Source: Liquidambar formosana
Lineage: Eukaryota; Streptophyta; Magnoliopsida; Saxifragales; Altingiaceae
Assembly: GCA_039720395.1 (NCBI GenBank)
Contig: CM077826.1
Location: 22,321,053-22,385,052 of the forward strand
Length of the DNA stretch: 64,000 nt
Direction: 5' to 3'
Positions 10,963-23,366 of this stretch are shown here, piece after piece. A program made the position numbers and the translations under genes. Within the stretch, counting starts at the first letter, position 1, and each line of letters starts with the position of its first letter. The notes under the pieces are model-generated. The model worked only from the letters and a program-made list of their open reading frames with translations, searched no databases and was not told the origin of the DNA.

Positions 10963-11317
10963 ATAAAACATCAGGAGAGTTTACTATAACAATATTTTAG
11001 GATTGTGGGGATGTAGTCAAAGAAGACCTAACAAGAGTGTTTTTTTAGAATTTTATGACCATAGAGTTATTGATGCATGCACTAATGTCTCCTTCATTTG
11101 TCGTACTTTTAAGAAAGGGAATTATTTGAGAAATAAGGATTTCAAGCCCATAAGTTTAGTGTCTTCTTTATATGAAGTTTTGGCAAAAAAAATTTTAGTA
11201 GATGGAGAGAAGGTTTGGAGGAGACTGTCTTATAATCTCATGGTAGGGGATCGGCATATATTAGACGTGGTTTTAATAGCTGATGAGGCGGTTGTGGAAT
11301 ATAGATTGAATAAGTAA

Positions 11318-11897
11318 GGAAGGTCTTCAGCAACAAATCACAGAGTTGACAACTGCAAATAAAAATGCACATCAAAAACAGAAAGAAGAACCAAAATAGC
11401 AAGAAGAAGAAGAAGAACCAAAAGATAAAGAAAACGAAGAAGAAAACGAGGCACAAGAAGGAGAAGCAACAAATGAGGGAGAAGGAGAAGAAAAATATCA
11501 GTTGAGAAAAATCATTGACAAACTAGGGGACGAAAAAAAGATCCTTGAAACGGATAATGCTGATATTTTAGAAGCTATCATGATGAAGAAAAATGCTATT
11601 CAGGAACTCGAAAGTCAAATCATGACTTTTCAAGATCAAATCAAGGAGTTCACAAAACAGAAACTCTCTCAAGCAGCAGAGTTTGAAGATCATATGAAGG
11701 AGAAAGATAAGGAAATAGAGGCTATAAAACAAGTCATGGAAGAATTCCTTGTGCAAAACAAAAGACTGCAACAAAACTCCAAAGTTGAGGAAAATATCAA
11801 GGAGCAGAAAACACAGAGGTCAAACCACCATCAAACATCAATGAAAAGGAAGCGCATCGCTACCATTAATCATCAAGAATGTAAAAAAGAGGGATAG
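11318..11897 (+). pseudogene. Relic ORF encoding a long coiled coil, origin unknown
   Basis: From about 11325 the plus strand encodes EGLQQQITELTTANKN, then an in-frame stop near 11397, an E/K-rich stretch, and an open frame to 11897. The first Met of that frame is at 11502, but the frame is open further upstream. The conceptual protein is almost entirely charged residues with heptad-spaced I/L/M/F (for example LRKIIDKLGDEKKIL and IMTFQDQIKEF), hence a predicted coiled coil, ending in a basic tail (MKRKR). No domain was recognised. It starts directly where the LINE fragment ends, so it may be a retroelement gag-like piece or a captured host gene piece. A distal frame near 12250 contains ECGHYVKGFYTYW, with too few cysteines for a zinc knuckle. 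Confidence 0.4.
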
Positions 11898-12830
11898 AGC
11901 AAAACCATACAGAAAGGAAGATTATCAGTACTCATCAAAGAAAGCAAAAACAAAGAAATAACAGGCACAACCTGCGAAGAATAGAGATAGAAAGGAGGTT
12001 GAAGATGAAGTGCCAGTGGAGATGGAATAAAACTTCACAAAATTTGATGATAACTCCACACTAGAGAACAAGACGGTCAAACAAGATGGTGATGATCATG
12101 ATCACAATAAACTTGAAATGGACTTTAAAAAAGAGTATCCATTTAAGAAATGTGTTTATTTATGAGGAATCATGATCATGATAAGAAGCTTGACGAGTCT
12201 GGAAGCTCATGAGATAAACAACACATTGCAAAACTTATCTTTTGTTTATGATGAATGTGGACATTATGTCAAGGGTTTCTATACGTATTGGGAAAGCAAG
12301 AACTAGGTAAATGCCCTTTTTGTTCAAATATCTTAAATTCTTAGTAATTTTCAACCCAAATCACAGAGTCCACTAATCTACATACAAATTTAGGAGACAC
12401 ACATAAGATTAAACAAGAACTAACTTGTAGCAAAAAACAGAGTCCCATATTTTTAAAGAATCAAAAACGAAAGTGAATAGCTAAATGTAAAATTTACAAG
12501 AAGAATCTATTAAACCCAGCTAAACTAATCTCACTAATTTACGCAAAAATTTAGCAATAAAATTAAAGGGCAACAAACAGAATGAAATTATAATCTTCTA
12601 AAACAATTATCAAAATGAGCCAACTATAATCTCCTAAGAGACCATGCTTAAAATTAGTCATACGCTCGTATAGCCTTCACTTCTTAAAATCATTTCTCCT
12701 AGCCTCGTCATGGTGATTCATTTCTTCAAGCATCATCAAATGTTGGTATAGCTTTCACTCATGTGTTTTTGCATTTCAATAGCTTTATCAAGGATTCCAA
12801 TCATCTTCTTAAAATCTTCCCGCATCGAAT
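11898..12830. other. Intergenic stretch, no gene recognised
   Basis: Short broken frames with D/H-rich words (GDDHDHNK near 12095) continue from the coiled-coil relic, but stops interrupt them. Nothing else was recognised. Confidence 0.4.
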
Positions 12831-13130
12831 TGATGGTCTCTAGTGGCGTAGCCATCTCTGAAACAACTGCTCTGACACCAATTGATACGTTCTTAGCCCA
12901 ATATTATGCAAAATAAAATAGAAATAGAGAATGGGGAAAGAAAAACCCATTTCGACGGGGGTGGAACCTCCAACAAGCTACGGCGCAATCAAAATTCATT
13001 CTTCCATATTTTTTGGTCATACGGCATCTACATATTTATAACATAAACGCTAATAAATTCAAATTCAAATTCAAATTCAAATTCAAATTCAAATCCTAAA
13101 TCAAATTTAATCAAACCAAACTTATTACTT
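12690..13130 (-). mobile_element. LTR-retrotransposon remnant with primer-binding site and gag-like start
   Basis: On the minus strand TTGGTGTCAGAGC (about 12870-12882) is an initiator-Met-type primer-binding site. Just downstream on that strand an ORF starts MATPLETINSMREDF and continues for about 35 residues to a stop, which suits a truncated gag start. The flanking DNA up to about 13100 would be LTR and includes an (AAATTC)n microsatellite at 13055-13095. LTR ends were not found. Confidence 0.5.
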
Positions 13131-14300
13131 ACCTCCTTCAAATATTCAAATAAAACTAATCTAATAATTATTATTCAAATATCTAATATAGATAATTCTT
13201 TATTAATATAAAGGGTAAATTGCACTTTAGGATCCAAAGTTTGGATCAAGTTTTAATTTAGAGTCCAAATTTTAAATTGCATCAATTTAGTACTTGAATT
13301 ATTAGTTGAGTTGCAATTTGGTGCATGCCGTTAGAATTTTCTATATTGTCCTTACTTTGCCCTTTTATGCATTTGAAAATCCTATTTTACCTTTATCAAC
13401 ATTTAATAAAACTTTATTATGCAAGAAAGACCATTCGGATAATGATTGGATATGGTCGTTCTTTGACCATAGATGATAACGAAACAGACCAGTAAGCACC
13501 ATTCATGGTGTCAAACTGTAGCCGAGTTGAGCCCTTGTTCTTGTTTTCTGGTAATCCACCCGTTTGGTTTTGAGCGGAGAGCAAAGGGGTCGAGTTTTAA
13601 AACCCGCAATTATACTTCATCGATATGCAATTACATATCAACACATTGTCTTCAAATTTTTAAGGATTATGGAGTAGCGGAGGACATAGATTTGACAGGA
13701 GGTGAGTTAATTGATGCTCACACACACCTACCATGACATAAAAGTTTCTTTCTCTCAAGCCCCACATAACCCTAGGTTGGCTATTGGAGGAACTTTGTTA
13801 CATAATCAATTGGTTGTACATAGAAGCTACTTAGTATGCGTCAATAATCCATAAATTCGATATACCAGAGAAAAATCCTGATGATCAAAGTGAATCCCAG
13901 AGCACCTAAAGCAGTAGTGGATGTCTTGGTTATTCCTCTAATCCAACACTGGTGACACACTATCAAGCGCGATTGCAGTCCGGTGGCACTCTTAGTTCTT
14001 AAATGATGTGTTGGAATGCAACTGTTATCCCATTTTCTAAGAGCGAATGAATCTTTTCAGTAAAAGTGCACACCATTGCACTGATCCAATTGAAAGAATA
14101 AGAATTTTCCAGTAGGATGACTTGAAAGTTAAAAATGATAACATTAATCAGAAACATACATGCCCACCTCAACCCTAGTAGAGATGGTAAAACTTGGTAG
14201 ACCAGAAATGGTCAGAAGCACCATCTACCACAAAATTCCAAACGCTACACAAGGTCTTTTCTGTTACCACCGCCAACTGAAATCTTACTTTATACACAGC
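13131..14300. other. Intergenic DNA 3' of the methyltransferase gene
   Basis: GGGTAAATTGCACTTTAGG at about 13213 looks like one end of a Mutator-type element, but no matching partner was found. An 87-codon frame at 13473-13736 has no recognised motif. Confidence 0.4.
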
Positions 14301-14544
14301 TGAAAATACTCAAAATATACCCATTGAAGGTTTAAGCCATTCTCATCTTTGCTACAAATATATCCTGGATTGAAAAACCATTTGAAAATTTCAGGGAAAA
14401 ATGAATATTATTGGGGCAACTGGACCAAATTCTTAACAAGATTACAAGAATATAATCTCTTGATTCAAAAATGAAATTATGATTACAGTCTGGGAGAGAA
14501 GTGGGTTTCAACCTTATTAGTGGAAAGGATGATTTCAACCCCAA

Positions 14545-17500
14545 TCAACAAAGCTCCAGCAAGCAAACGCACTCGATATGAGGAGTGTGAGGGAACATAT
14601 CTACTGGCTGTAGGCTTCTTAGTTTGTAACATCCTTTTATATTTTTCTCTATCTGCATGAATATGTTCAATAGCTCAGATGACAGAAAGTCAGAGTGATA
14701 ATTGCCAGCGGAAAGACTGATACATACCACACCATGACAGAGGTAATCAAGGTCACGTGCGCAGGTGGCAGGATTACATGATACATAAACAACACGTGGC
14801 GCCTTAAGCTTTAGCAAAAATTTAATCAATTTCATGTGCATACCAGGACGGTTTGGATCTGCAGGATTTATCACCATTAAAACAAAGATGAGAAACTCTA
14901 GCTAGATTTTTTTTTTCCTCTTTCATTTTCTAGTTTTTTTTTTTTTTTTTTTTTTTTTGGTCCAGAGAAAAATAACACTAAGCTAGAGGACCAAATTCTA
15001 AGCTACATAGTTTCAGTTGAGTTGTTAGTGTAGTTTCAGGGTAATGTTTAGCAACCGCATTAAAACTTGCTTTTGATGTTGAATAAAAGATGGCATATAA
15101 TAAATGCATATTGAAATCTCAATTTTGTAAGGCACATTTTTAACCAAATACACATTCTGGATATACCACAAGATTTTCTGAAACGTAACGAGTTTCATTC
15201 CTAGTAGAGCCCCAAGATTATAAATATATTGAAAAGTCCCAAACAAATCATTTTTAACAATGTTTATAAGGGAACTGATCAAAAAAAAAAAAAAAAAAAA
15301 ACAATGCTTAGAAGGGAAAATAAGCATCAACACAGAAACTCTCTCAAGGAATATATACTCAGCAGTCAGAGACCAGAAAAATCGTGCTTCCTAAAACAAA
15401 AAGAATAATCCTATCTCCAATACCCCAAAAGAAGAGCAAAATTAAATAAATAAATAAATAAATAAAGGATAAAGAAGAAGTTGGACTTCTTCCCCACCCG
15501 AATCCCACAAAAACCAAAAAATAATAATAATAATAATAATAATAACAATCAAATTCATAGGGTTAGCTATCTAGTCCAATATCCTATAAAAACAAGTTTT
15601 CGCAATATCATAAATTTAACATTTTATATAAGAAGAGGTGAACCTAGGTAAACAATACGTTCAACAAGAAGATGACCTGATATGACGACGTCAGGCTTCG
15701 GAAAATTGTTGCCGAAATTGTCATCGATTTTATTAAGATCCCCTTGCAAAAATGTGGCATTACTGATATCATTCAGCTTGGCATTTCGACGAGCATCAGA
15801 GATGGCTTGAGAAACTACTTCATAGCCATAAACATGTCTGGCCCTGATAAATATAGCCAACAGAAACAAAACAGGATATTAGATTGGTATAACTTTTTAG
15901 TAGAACCAAATGAACAGAACAGATTTACCTTCTGGCAAGTGTCAGACCAATGGTGCCAGTTCCACAGAACAGGTCAAGGACAATTTCTGAACCATCTCCT
16001 CTAAGACCAGCACAATCTTCAATAAGTTTATACAGAACCTCGGCCTGAACAGTGTAAAGTCTTTGCACTTACTGTATTGTATCCACGAAGAAAAATGGAA
16101 ATCTCAAGCGAGAGATTATAAATATAAAAAATAAAAAAAGCAAGAAAGCAAGCATGACTTGAAGTGCATTCTATTTCTGTCATGTTGCATACCTGATGTG
16201 TATTTGTCTGGAAGAAAGAGTTGGCTGAAATTTGAAATGTAAGCCCCCTTAAGATCTCTGTAATGGTAGACCTCGCATACAAAGTGTATTCCTCCTCTCC
16301 AACAGATGTGTTACCAACTGAAGTATTTACATTATTCATGATGCTTACCTATCAGTCATAAAAAATAAAAATAAAAAGGGAGGAAAATTGTATGAAATGA
16401 AAATTTGAAAAATATCAAGCGACGCGTGTTTAGAGGTGGGAACAACTGATATAAAAGCATCTAAGGAGCAATAACTACATCAAATGAGGAATAACTATAT
16501 ATATATATATATATATAGATATGTGTGTGTTAACCAACATAACTATATTGAAGGAGCTAGATTTGGTGTAAGGGCAGTTTATAAAAGTAAACAGTTCCAT
16601 AGAAATTATTATGAACTACATAATTGGATAAGCTGATCGCAACCCAGAAGATAAAAGGGAGATATTCATTTAACTACTAATTTTGATGGCATGCAAAAGG
16701 GATTCAAAAATGAATAAACACAAAACAGTTACCAAAGAATCATTTACAATTCCAAGAACTTATATTTCTATGTAGACCATGCATGCCAAAAATTAAGCTG
16801 ATCCGATATCGGTTGCCATCCGATCCAAAAACTAATATTTGTAATCAACAAAAATCTCATATTTATGGATGAAGTAGTTATTAATCTTGGATCAGCTTGA
16901 TTTTTGGCATGCATGGTCTACATAGGGAGACTATCTAACCCAAAGGTGGGTTTCTCAAAATATGCTTCACAAATGGAGTTATAAAAACTTGTGTCAAAAT
17001 TTGCGTCAAATCTTGTGCCCGCGGATCCTAACCCTATATATATATATATCAAATTATTTGTACTGTTTCTGCTCCTACTCCAGAAGGATCAAATATTTTC
17101 TGACAGTATAGCCTAAAGAGTTGATACTTCCAGGTCAAAGCAGATATCTCAGATGAGGCAGTAGCTTCTAATAAAATATTTTAACACTTTTGATTTGGAC
17201 TCCAAATAAAAAATAAAATAAAAAATAAAAAATGATAGCACAAATGCAAGAACATCAGAAGATGTAGGCCTAAAAGATCATTTTATAGGACCATCATCCA
17301 CTGATACAACACTATTGTTGTTTGCATTATGCCCACAAAACTAAACTCCAACCAAACTTCCTATTGTATGGATCAAAGCAGTCAAACCAAAGGTGACAAT
17401 TTACTTTGAACATCCTGAAGAAACACACACACACACACACACACAAACACAATCCTGATCGTCACCTGATCATCAAATAGCATCACATGACTTTGCTATT

Positions 17501-20500
17501 GATGAACAAATATTCTGCTAGCAATATAGCATAAAGTTGATACCCACCCCCACCTGACCTAAGTTCGAAATTTGGCTCAGTATAGGGGGCAAAACACAAA
17601 AACTCTGTTGAACCTTAAACATATATTAGGTTTTGGTCAAACAAACCACTTCATGAATTGCTGAAATTTTCTCGACAAGGGGCTTTAGCAGCTCTGGCTT
17701 GTAAGATGAAGTCACAAAATTAACCATAAGTTCAGGAAGACCAGTCTTGACATCCCTGAAACAGAAAAATAATTATTGTACAAGTTTCATTAGACATTTA
17801 CAATTCAAATAATCTTTAAGAATTTGCAGGGCCTAAAAAAAAAAGTTTACTATAAAAAAATTAGGGACTCCAAATAACAATTAATGCAGAAACAATGATA
17901 TCAATGAAAGAGGTGCACAGAGGTGAAAAGACCACAAGCTGTTTGTAGAGTGTTGGGTGCATGCATGCATTTTTAGAGAGAAACATGAAGAACAGAAGTG
18001 ATGGGTACTCCATAAGACAATCAAAGTTATTAAAAACATCCTCCAAAGGGAAGATAAACAATAATCTCTTACGCCTTGGTCAAATTCCAACTTTTTTACT
18101 TCATCAACATAAATATGATGGCCTCCATACAACTACATGTCCTTGGATATATTTTTTGATGATGGGGAAACCCTTTGCGCAAACCCAAGGCCCATATAAG
18201 ATCCTACAACCCATATGAACCAGGTAATTCCAACGCCCATGAGAACCATGAAACCTTGTGTGGATGGCCTCAAGGGATTTAGCAAGAGTCGAACATGTCC
18301 ATGGATATATCAACTTAGTTTTAACAATGAAAAGTTGCATTTAGAATTTTTTATTCCAAATTTTTTGCTTCTTTTTAAAGGAGTTGGCCCATGGATACTC
18401 TCCAACAAAATGATGAAAAAAGATCCACATCAACTCATTATTTGAGGAAGCCTTTTTTTTTTCCTTTTTTTTCTTTTTTTTTTTTTGGGTTTAATAATAT
18501 CAGGAGGTTTCGATATGCTTACACACCCTACTAATCCCCTTGGGCACATGCAGTCCCCCCATCCCACATGCACCTGGGCTATTAAAAGACTAAGTCCATG
18601 GGGTTGGCCCTAAGGGAGACTAGTAAGAGTTGAACCTAAGCCCTCTTACTTGGAAAGAGGCCCTAGGACCACTCGGTCCACCCCTGAAGGTATTTGAGAA
18701 AGCTAATTGACAATTAGCTCATAAAGTTTGAAAATATATGGTTCGGTCCAGCTTCTTAAGTTATCTCACCATAAAAATTACGTAGGCAGCTTGAGGGTTG
18801 AAAAGGAAAAAGAGAAACAAAGAGAGATTTTTATACACCTTCACTTCTCAAATATTCTTGCGTCCTTCTTTCTCTCTTTCCCTTTTCTTCCTTTTTCCAA
18901 ATTCCCCCTCTCTCCTTCCAACCCCTAACAAACCCACAACTTTCACCACCACACTAGAAAAGTAGAAAGTGAAAATGTTCATGCAAGTTCAAACGTTCAT
19001 AAAAAGTAAAGGTAACTATGATCTTACGAGAACTGATTGTACTGCGTACCTGCCAGTTCTTAGCACCAGATGCTTAAGAAATCCGGCATGAGAGTGAACA
19101 TTGTATGGAGAAAGCCCTAATTGTGGATCTCTCCAACAATCTTGAATAGCTGCGAGAACCTATAATCAGAAATGAAATTCAAATAGGCAGGAATGAGCAA
19201 AGTCCTCTGACCTAACTCAAATATACCACCAAAATGAAATGAAAAGAACAGAACTGTGGATATTGGTAAAATAAAAGTTGAAAGATAACATCAGTTTCAA
19301 TCATTGCATAAAAACTAAGAAGTGAATACCAATCAAAAGTGCATATCAAAAGTGCATATTAAAAAAATGAGAAGCTCCCTATATCCTTTTAAAACAACCA
19401 AAGACATGATGTTGAACACTTAAGCTTGTAAAGTTTTGGTATTCACAAAGATGCCATTATTGACGGTCAAAATTACCACATCCAATCTATTATCATGTCA
19501 AGAAAGCAAATCTTGAACCGAAATGGATTCTCAGTCCAAAAAAAAAAAAAAATGAATGTGATGCATTTGGATCAACCTCATAGTCCCAACTAATATAATG
19601 GGAATAAGGATGGATAAATGTACAGGTCCTCAGTTGCATCATGATTTAACTTTGGTTTTCCACGATAGGGACTGGGGGTCATATCGTGATTTAACTTTGA
19701 AATACAAAGCATGTAATATTTGGTTTTCACTCAATAGAACTAAAAGGATGTAATGAGAATATGATAGACAAATGTACAGGTGCTCAGCTGCATCATGATT
19801 TAACTTTGGAATACAAAGCATTCAAAATCAATTGCTGGCTAGCATTAATCTGCCATGACAGATTACATCCATGATCAGCAATTTGGTTTTCCACGATATG
19901 GACTATTGGTCATGGAAGGCACACCCTCCTTTATGGATTCTAGGTGTGTACTTCAAATATATCCAACATTCCAACATAAACCAATCCAACACCATATGAC
20001 TCTTTATACATGTGATCACATGGATGTTAGGGTTGTTATGGGATCATGGTTCAAAGTCTCGGTCTCGGTCCTTGTCGTGTTTCGGTCTCGGTCGTCTTGG
20101 TCTCGCCCATCTCGTCGCGTTTCAGGGCGAGATGCAAGTTTACGTATGAAAGAGTGTTCAAAAAAATCTTTAAAAATAATAGAAAAATCAGAAAAAATAT
20201 CAGAAACACATTGGAACCATCAAATAAGAAAAACAATTAACTTTGGGCACATACTATGGTTAAGTACACTAAAACAGGCGTTGGCGCGTTGTTTTACTAT
20301 AAAATACATAATATTTAATAAGTGTTTTTTCTCTTCTGAAATAAAAGGTATGACTATTATTTATTACTATATTAAAAAGAAGTAAATTAAAAATAACTTA
20401 TAAATCACAAACGATAACCTTTTAAAACTACCTACTTGCTTAAGAAAGATGAAAAATAATATTTTGAAAATACTAAAATTGTTGGGTAATTTTTATAAAT

Positions 20501-20827
20501 TAAACAATGTTATAATATAAGATATTTCTTTTTTAGAAATAACAAAAAAAAAAAAGGACCATATTGTAATTTGCAAGGGACAAAGGATCAAAGCATTAAA
20601 CGGTCAAAAAATAATAAAATATGTTGTATTTATTAGAAGCCTAGCCACTCAGCCTTCGTCCAAAGTGATTTTATATATATATATATATATATATACTGGA
20701 CCAACACAAAAAGGGAAAAACAGAGAAATTAAGAGAAGAAGAAGAAGAAGACGATAGCGATGTCGATGACGATGCACGTCGACATGTGACCATAAAAGTA
20801 GGTTCTCGACGACGACCATAACAATAG

Positions 20828-20869
<42 letters not shown>

Positions 20870-23285
20870 GGATTTCGACATTGTGAACTCGAGACAAAGC
20901 TTGAACCCACCAGTCGAGCACCCCTGCACCGGAAGAACTCACTTGTCGAGTACCCTTGTGCCAGAAGAACCCACTCATCAGTCGACCCTTAAGTGCTCGA
21001 ACCTTAACCAAATCTGTTCTAATCTCGCACGAGATGTGCAATATCTTGTTCAAAACTCACTGTGTCAATAAGATCTCGTGCGTAACGCCTCGTCTCGAGC
21101 GAGATCACGTTTGTGTCATCCGAGAGAGAGCATCCCGTGAATATATTTGTACCGGTGGGATTTCTCGTTTCGGCCAATGGCGAAAACGATTTGTCTCGGC
21201 GAGATCTCGTCCGAGATGGTCGAGACTTTGAACCCTGTATAGGATTCCAGGAAATTTGAGAAGTTGGATGTTACGATTGGTAACTTTTCGGTTTCTTGCC
21301 TGTTAAAAGATGTGGCATAGGGAATTGAGTGGGCTATTTCTGGGGTGTATGGCCCTCATGGCCTTAGCGAGAGGAGGGGTTTGTGGGAAGAGTTAGAAGG
21401 GGTGAGGAGAGATTGGGCTATTCCCTGGTGTGTGACTGGAGACTTCAATGTGGTTCATTTTCCTAATGAGAGAAGGGGTTGTGAGTACTTTTCTACTGAG
21501 ATGCTTGTTTTTTCTGATTTTATTCAAAGGAATCATTTAGATGACCCTCCTTTGGTTGGTGGAGAGTTTAACTGGTCCAACAATCAGGAGGACCTTGCTT
21601 TGTCTTGATTGGATCATTTCCTTCTTTCAGTAGACTGGGAGGAGCAGTTTCCAGGCTCACTTAGAGCATTTTACTTAACCCATGTTCTGATCACTCACCA
21701 GTTTTGCTGGATTCTGAAGGGATTTCTAGGGGTCCTACTCCTTTCAGATTTGAAAATATGTGGCTACAGTCAAAAGGGTTTGTACACTTAGTTAAAGGAT
21801 GGTGGAATTCTTTTGAAGTATCGGGGTCTCCAAGTTATGCGTTTGCCAAGAAGCTAAAAATGCTTAAAGACAAATTGAAAATCTGGAATAGCAAGGTTTA
21901 TGGTAGAGTGGAAGTTGATAAAGAAAAAGCTATGGAGGTTATTAGTAGGGTAGAAGAAATGGAAAGAATGGGGGATCTCTCTGCTGACGATAGGGCAAAG
22001 AAGGATGAAGCCAAGCATAAGTTTATTGATTTAGCGAAAATGGAGGAGATTAACTGGAGACAAAAATCGAGAGAGTTGTGGCTTAAAGAAGGAAATAGGA
22101 ACACTAAATTTTCTCATTGCATGGCCAATGCACATAACCAGAGGAACCTCATTGGTTAATTACGGGTGAATGATGTGGACTTGGAGGACCCTAGAGATAT
22201 AGTTGATTTGATTGTTGGATTTTATCATTCTCTATTTCAAGAAGAGGTTCCAATGAGACCACTCATGGATGGGATGAAGTTCGATGTTATTAGTAGAAAG
22301 AGGCCGATTGGTTGGAGAGCCCAGTGGGGGGAAGAGGAAGTGTGGGAGGTGGTCAAGAGTATGAATGGTGATAAAGCTCCAGGCCCGAATGGCTTCACCA
22401 TAGCTTTCTATCAAAAATGCTAGGCAGTGATTAAGAAAGATTTGTTAAATTTATTAGGATTTTTATGTTGATGGGTCTTTCGAGTATAGTCTCAACACCA
22501 CTTTTGTTGCTTTCGTCCGAAACAAAAGGAAAGCTTGTATACACTCCCCACTAAACAAAAGGAAATATTTACTTTACCTTCTGAAGATGATGGGGTTTGG
22601 AGATAAGTGGAGAAAGTGGATTCATAGTTGTATTTCTTCAGTTTCTTTTTCAATGTTGATCAATGGCAGTCCTCATTAGGGATGTGCGCGGGTCGGTTTG
22701 GAGCGGTTTAAGGGTAAAATACTAACCAACCCACCAATGGCGGGTTACAAAATTTCCAACCCCCCACCAAACCGTATGTGCTAAAAACCAGTGGGCTAGT
22801 TGATTTTTTAGGCGGTTTGTCACAATGGTTTGGACGGGTTTGGCGGTTTCTATCATGCCATTTTTAATTGGGCATTTTCTGATATATATTGGGCATTAAT
22901 TGATGAGTTGTAAATAAATCCAAAAAATTTAACCATTTTAGTTGGTTATGTAAAGCTTGTTACACACTTTCACAATATCTTAATAGCAAAGTAGTAAATT
23001 ATGACTTTGTGAGAATAAACACCCAATCAATGTAGATGAAATTGGAGATAAGTAATATTAAATTAGATTCAAATCTTGTTGGAATACCCAAAATATAGCA
23101 ACCTAACAAAGTAGCAATAAGAAATAGCAAATTACACTAATATGCAACCCAATTCTATGTTTTAGAATGGGGACTTGATTATGTGAATCGTGTCATATCT
23201 TAATAAGTTGATGTGCATCGTTTGGAGACTTAGGAATCTAAGGCATAAAGTTATCCATTTAGCTATCAATAATTGTCATGAGAAG

Positions 23286-23366
<81 letters not shown>

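Larger units (their letters stand above)
9150..11320 (+). pseudogene. Decayed LINE reverse-transcriptase fragment split by a Mutator-like element
   Basis: Left of the insert, at about 9170-9219, the plus strand reads DEIKVKVFYYCIDK, and right of it, from 10972, GEFTITIF, a stop, then DCGDVVKEDL and FLEFYD. Joined with one copy of the 9-bp duplication these continue each other and match the segment before and through the A-P-G-P-D-G region of plant L1-type reverse transcriptases. Further right are DFKPISLVSSLYEVLAKKIL and, after a deletion, a GRQILDVVLIANEAV-like segment (read here as DRHILDVVLIADEAV), ending near 11317. The catalytic YADD part is absent. Confidence 0.7.

Noticed and set aside
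20649..21053. 134-codon minus-strand frame
   Set aside because: It is driven by a CT microsatellite and subterminal repeats of a hAT-like element; no protein family features.
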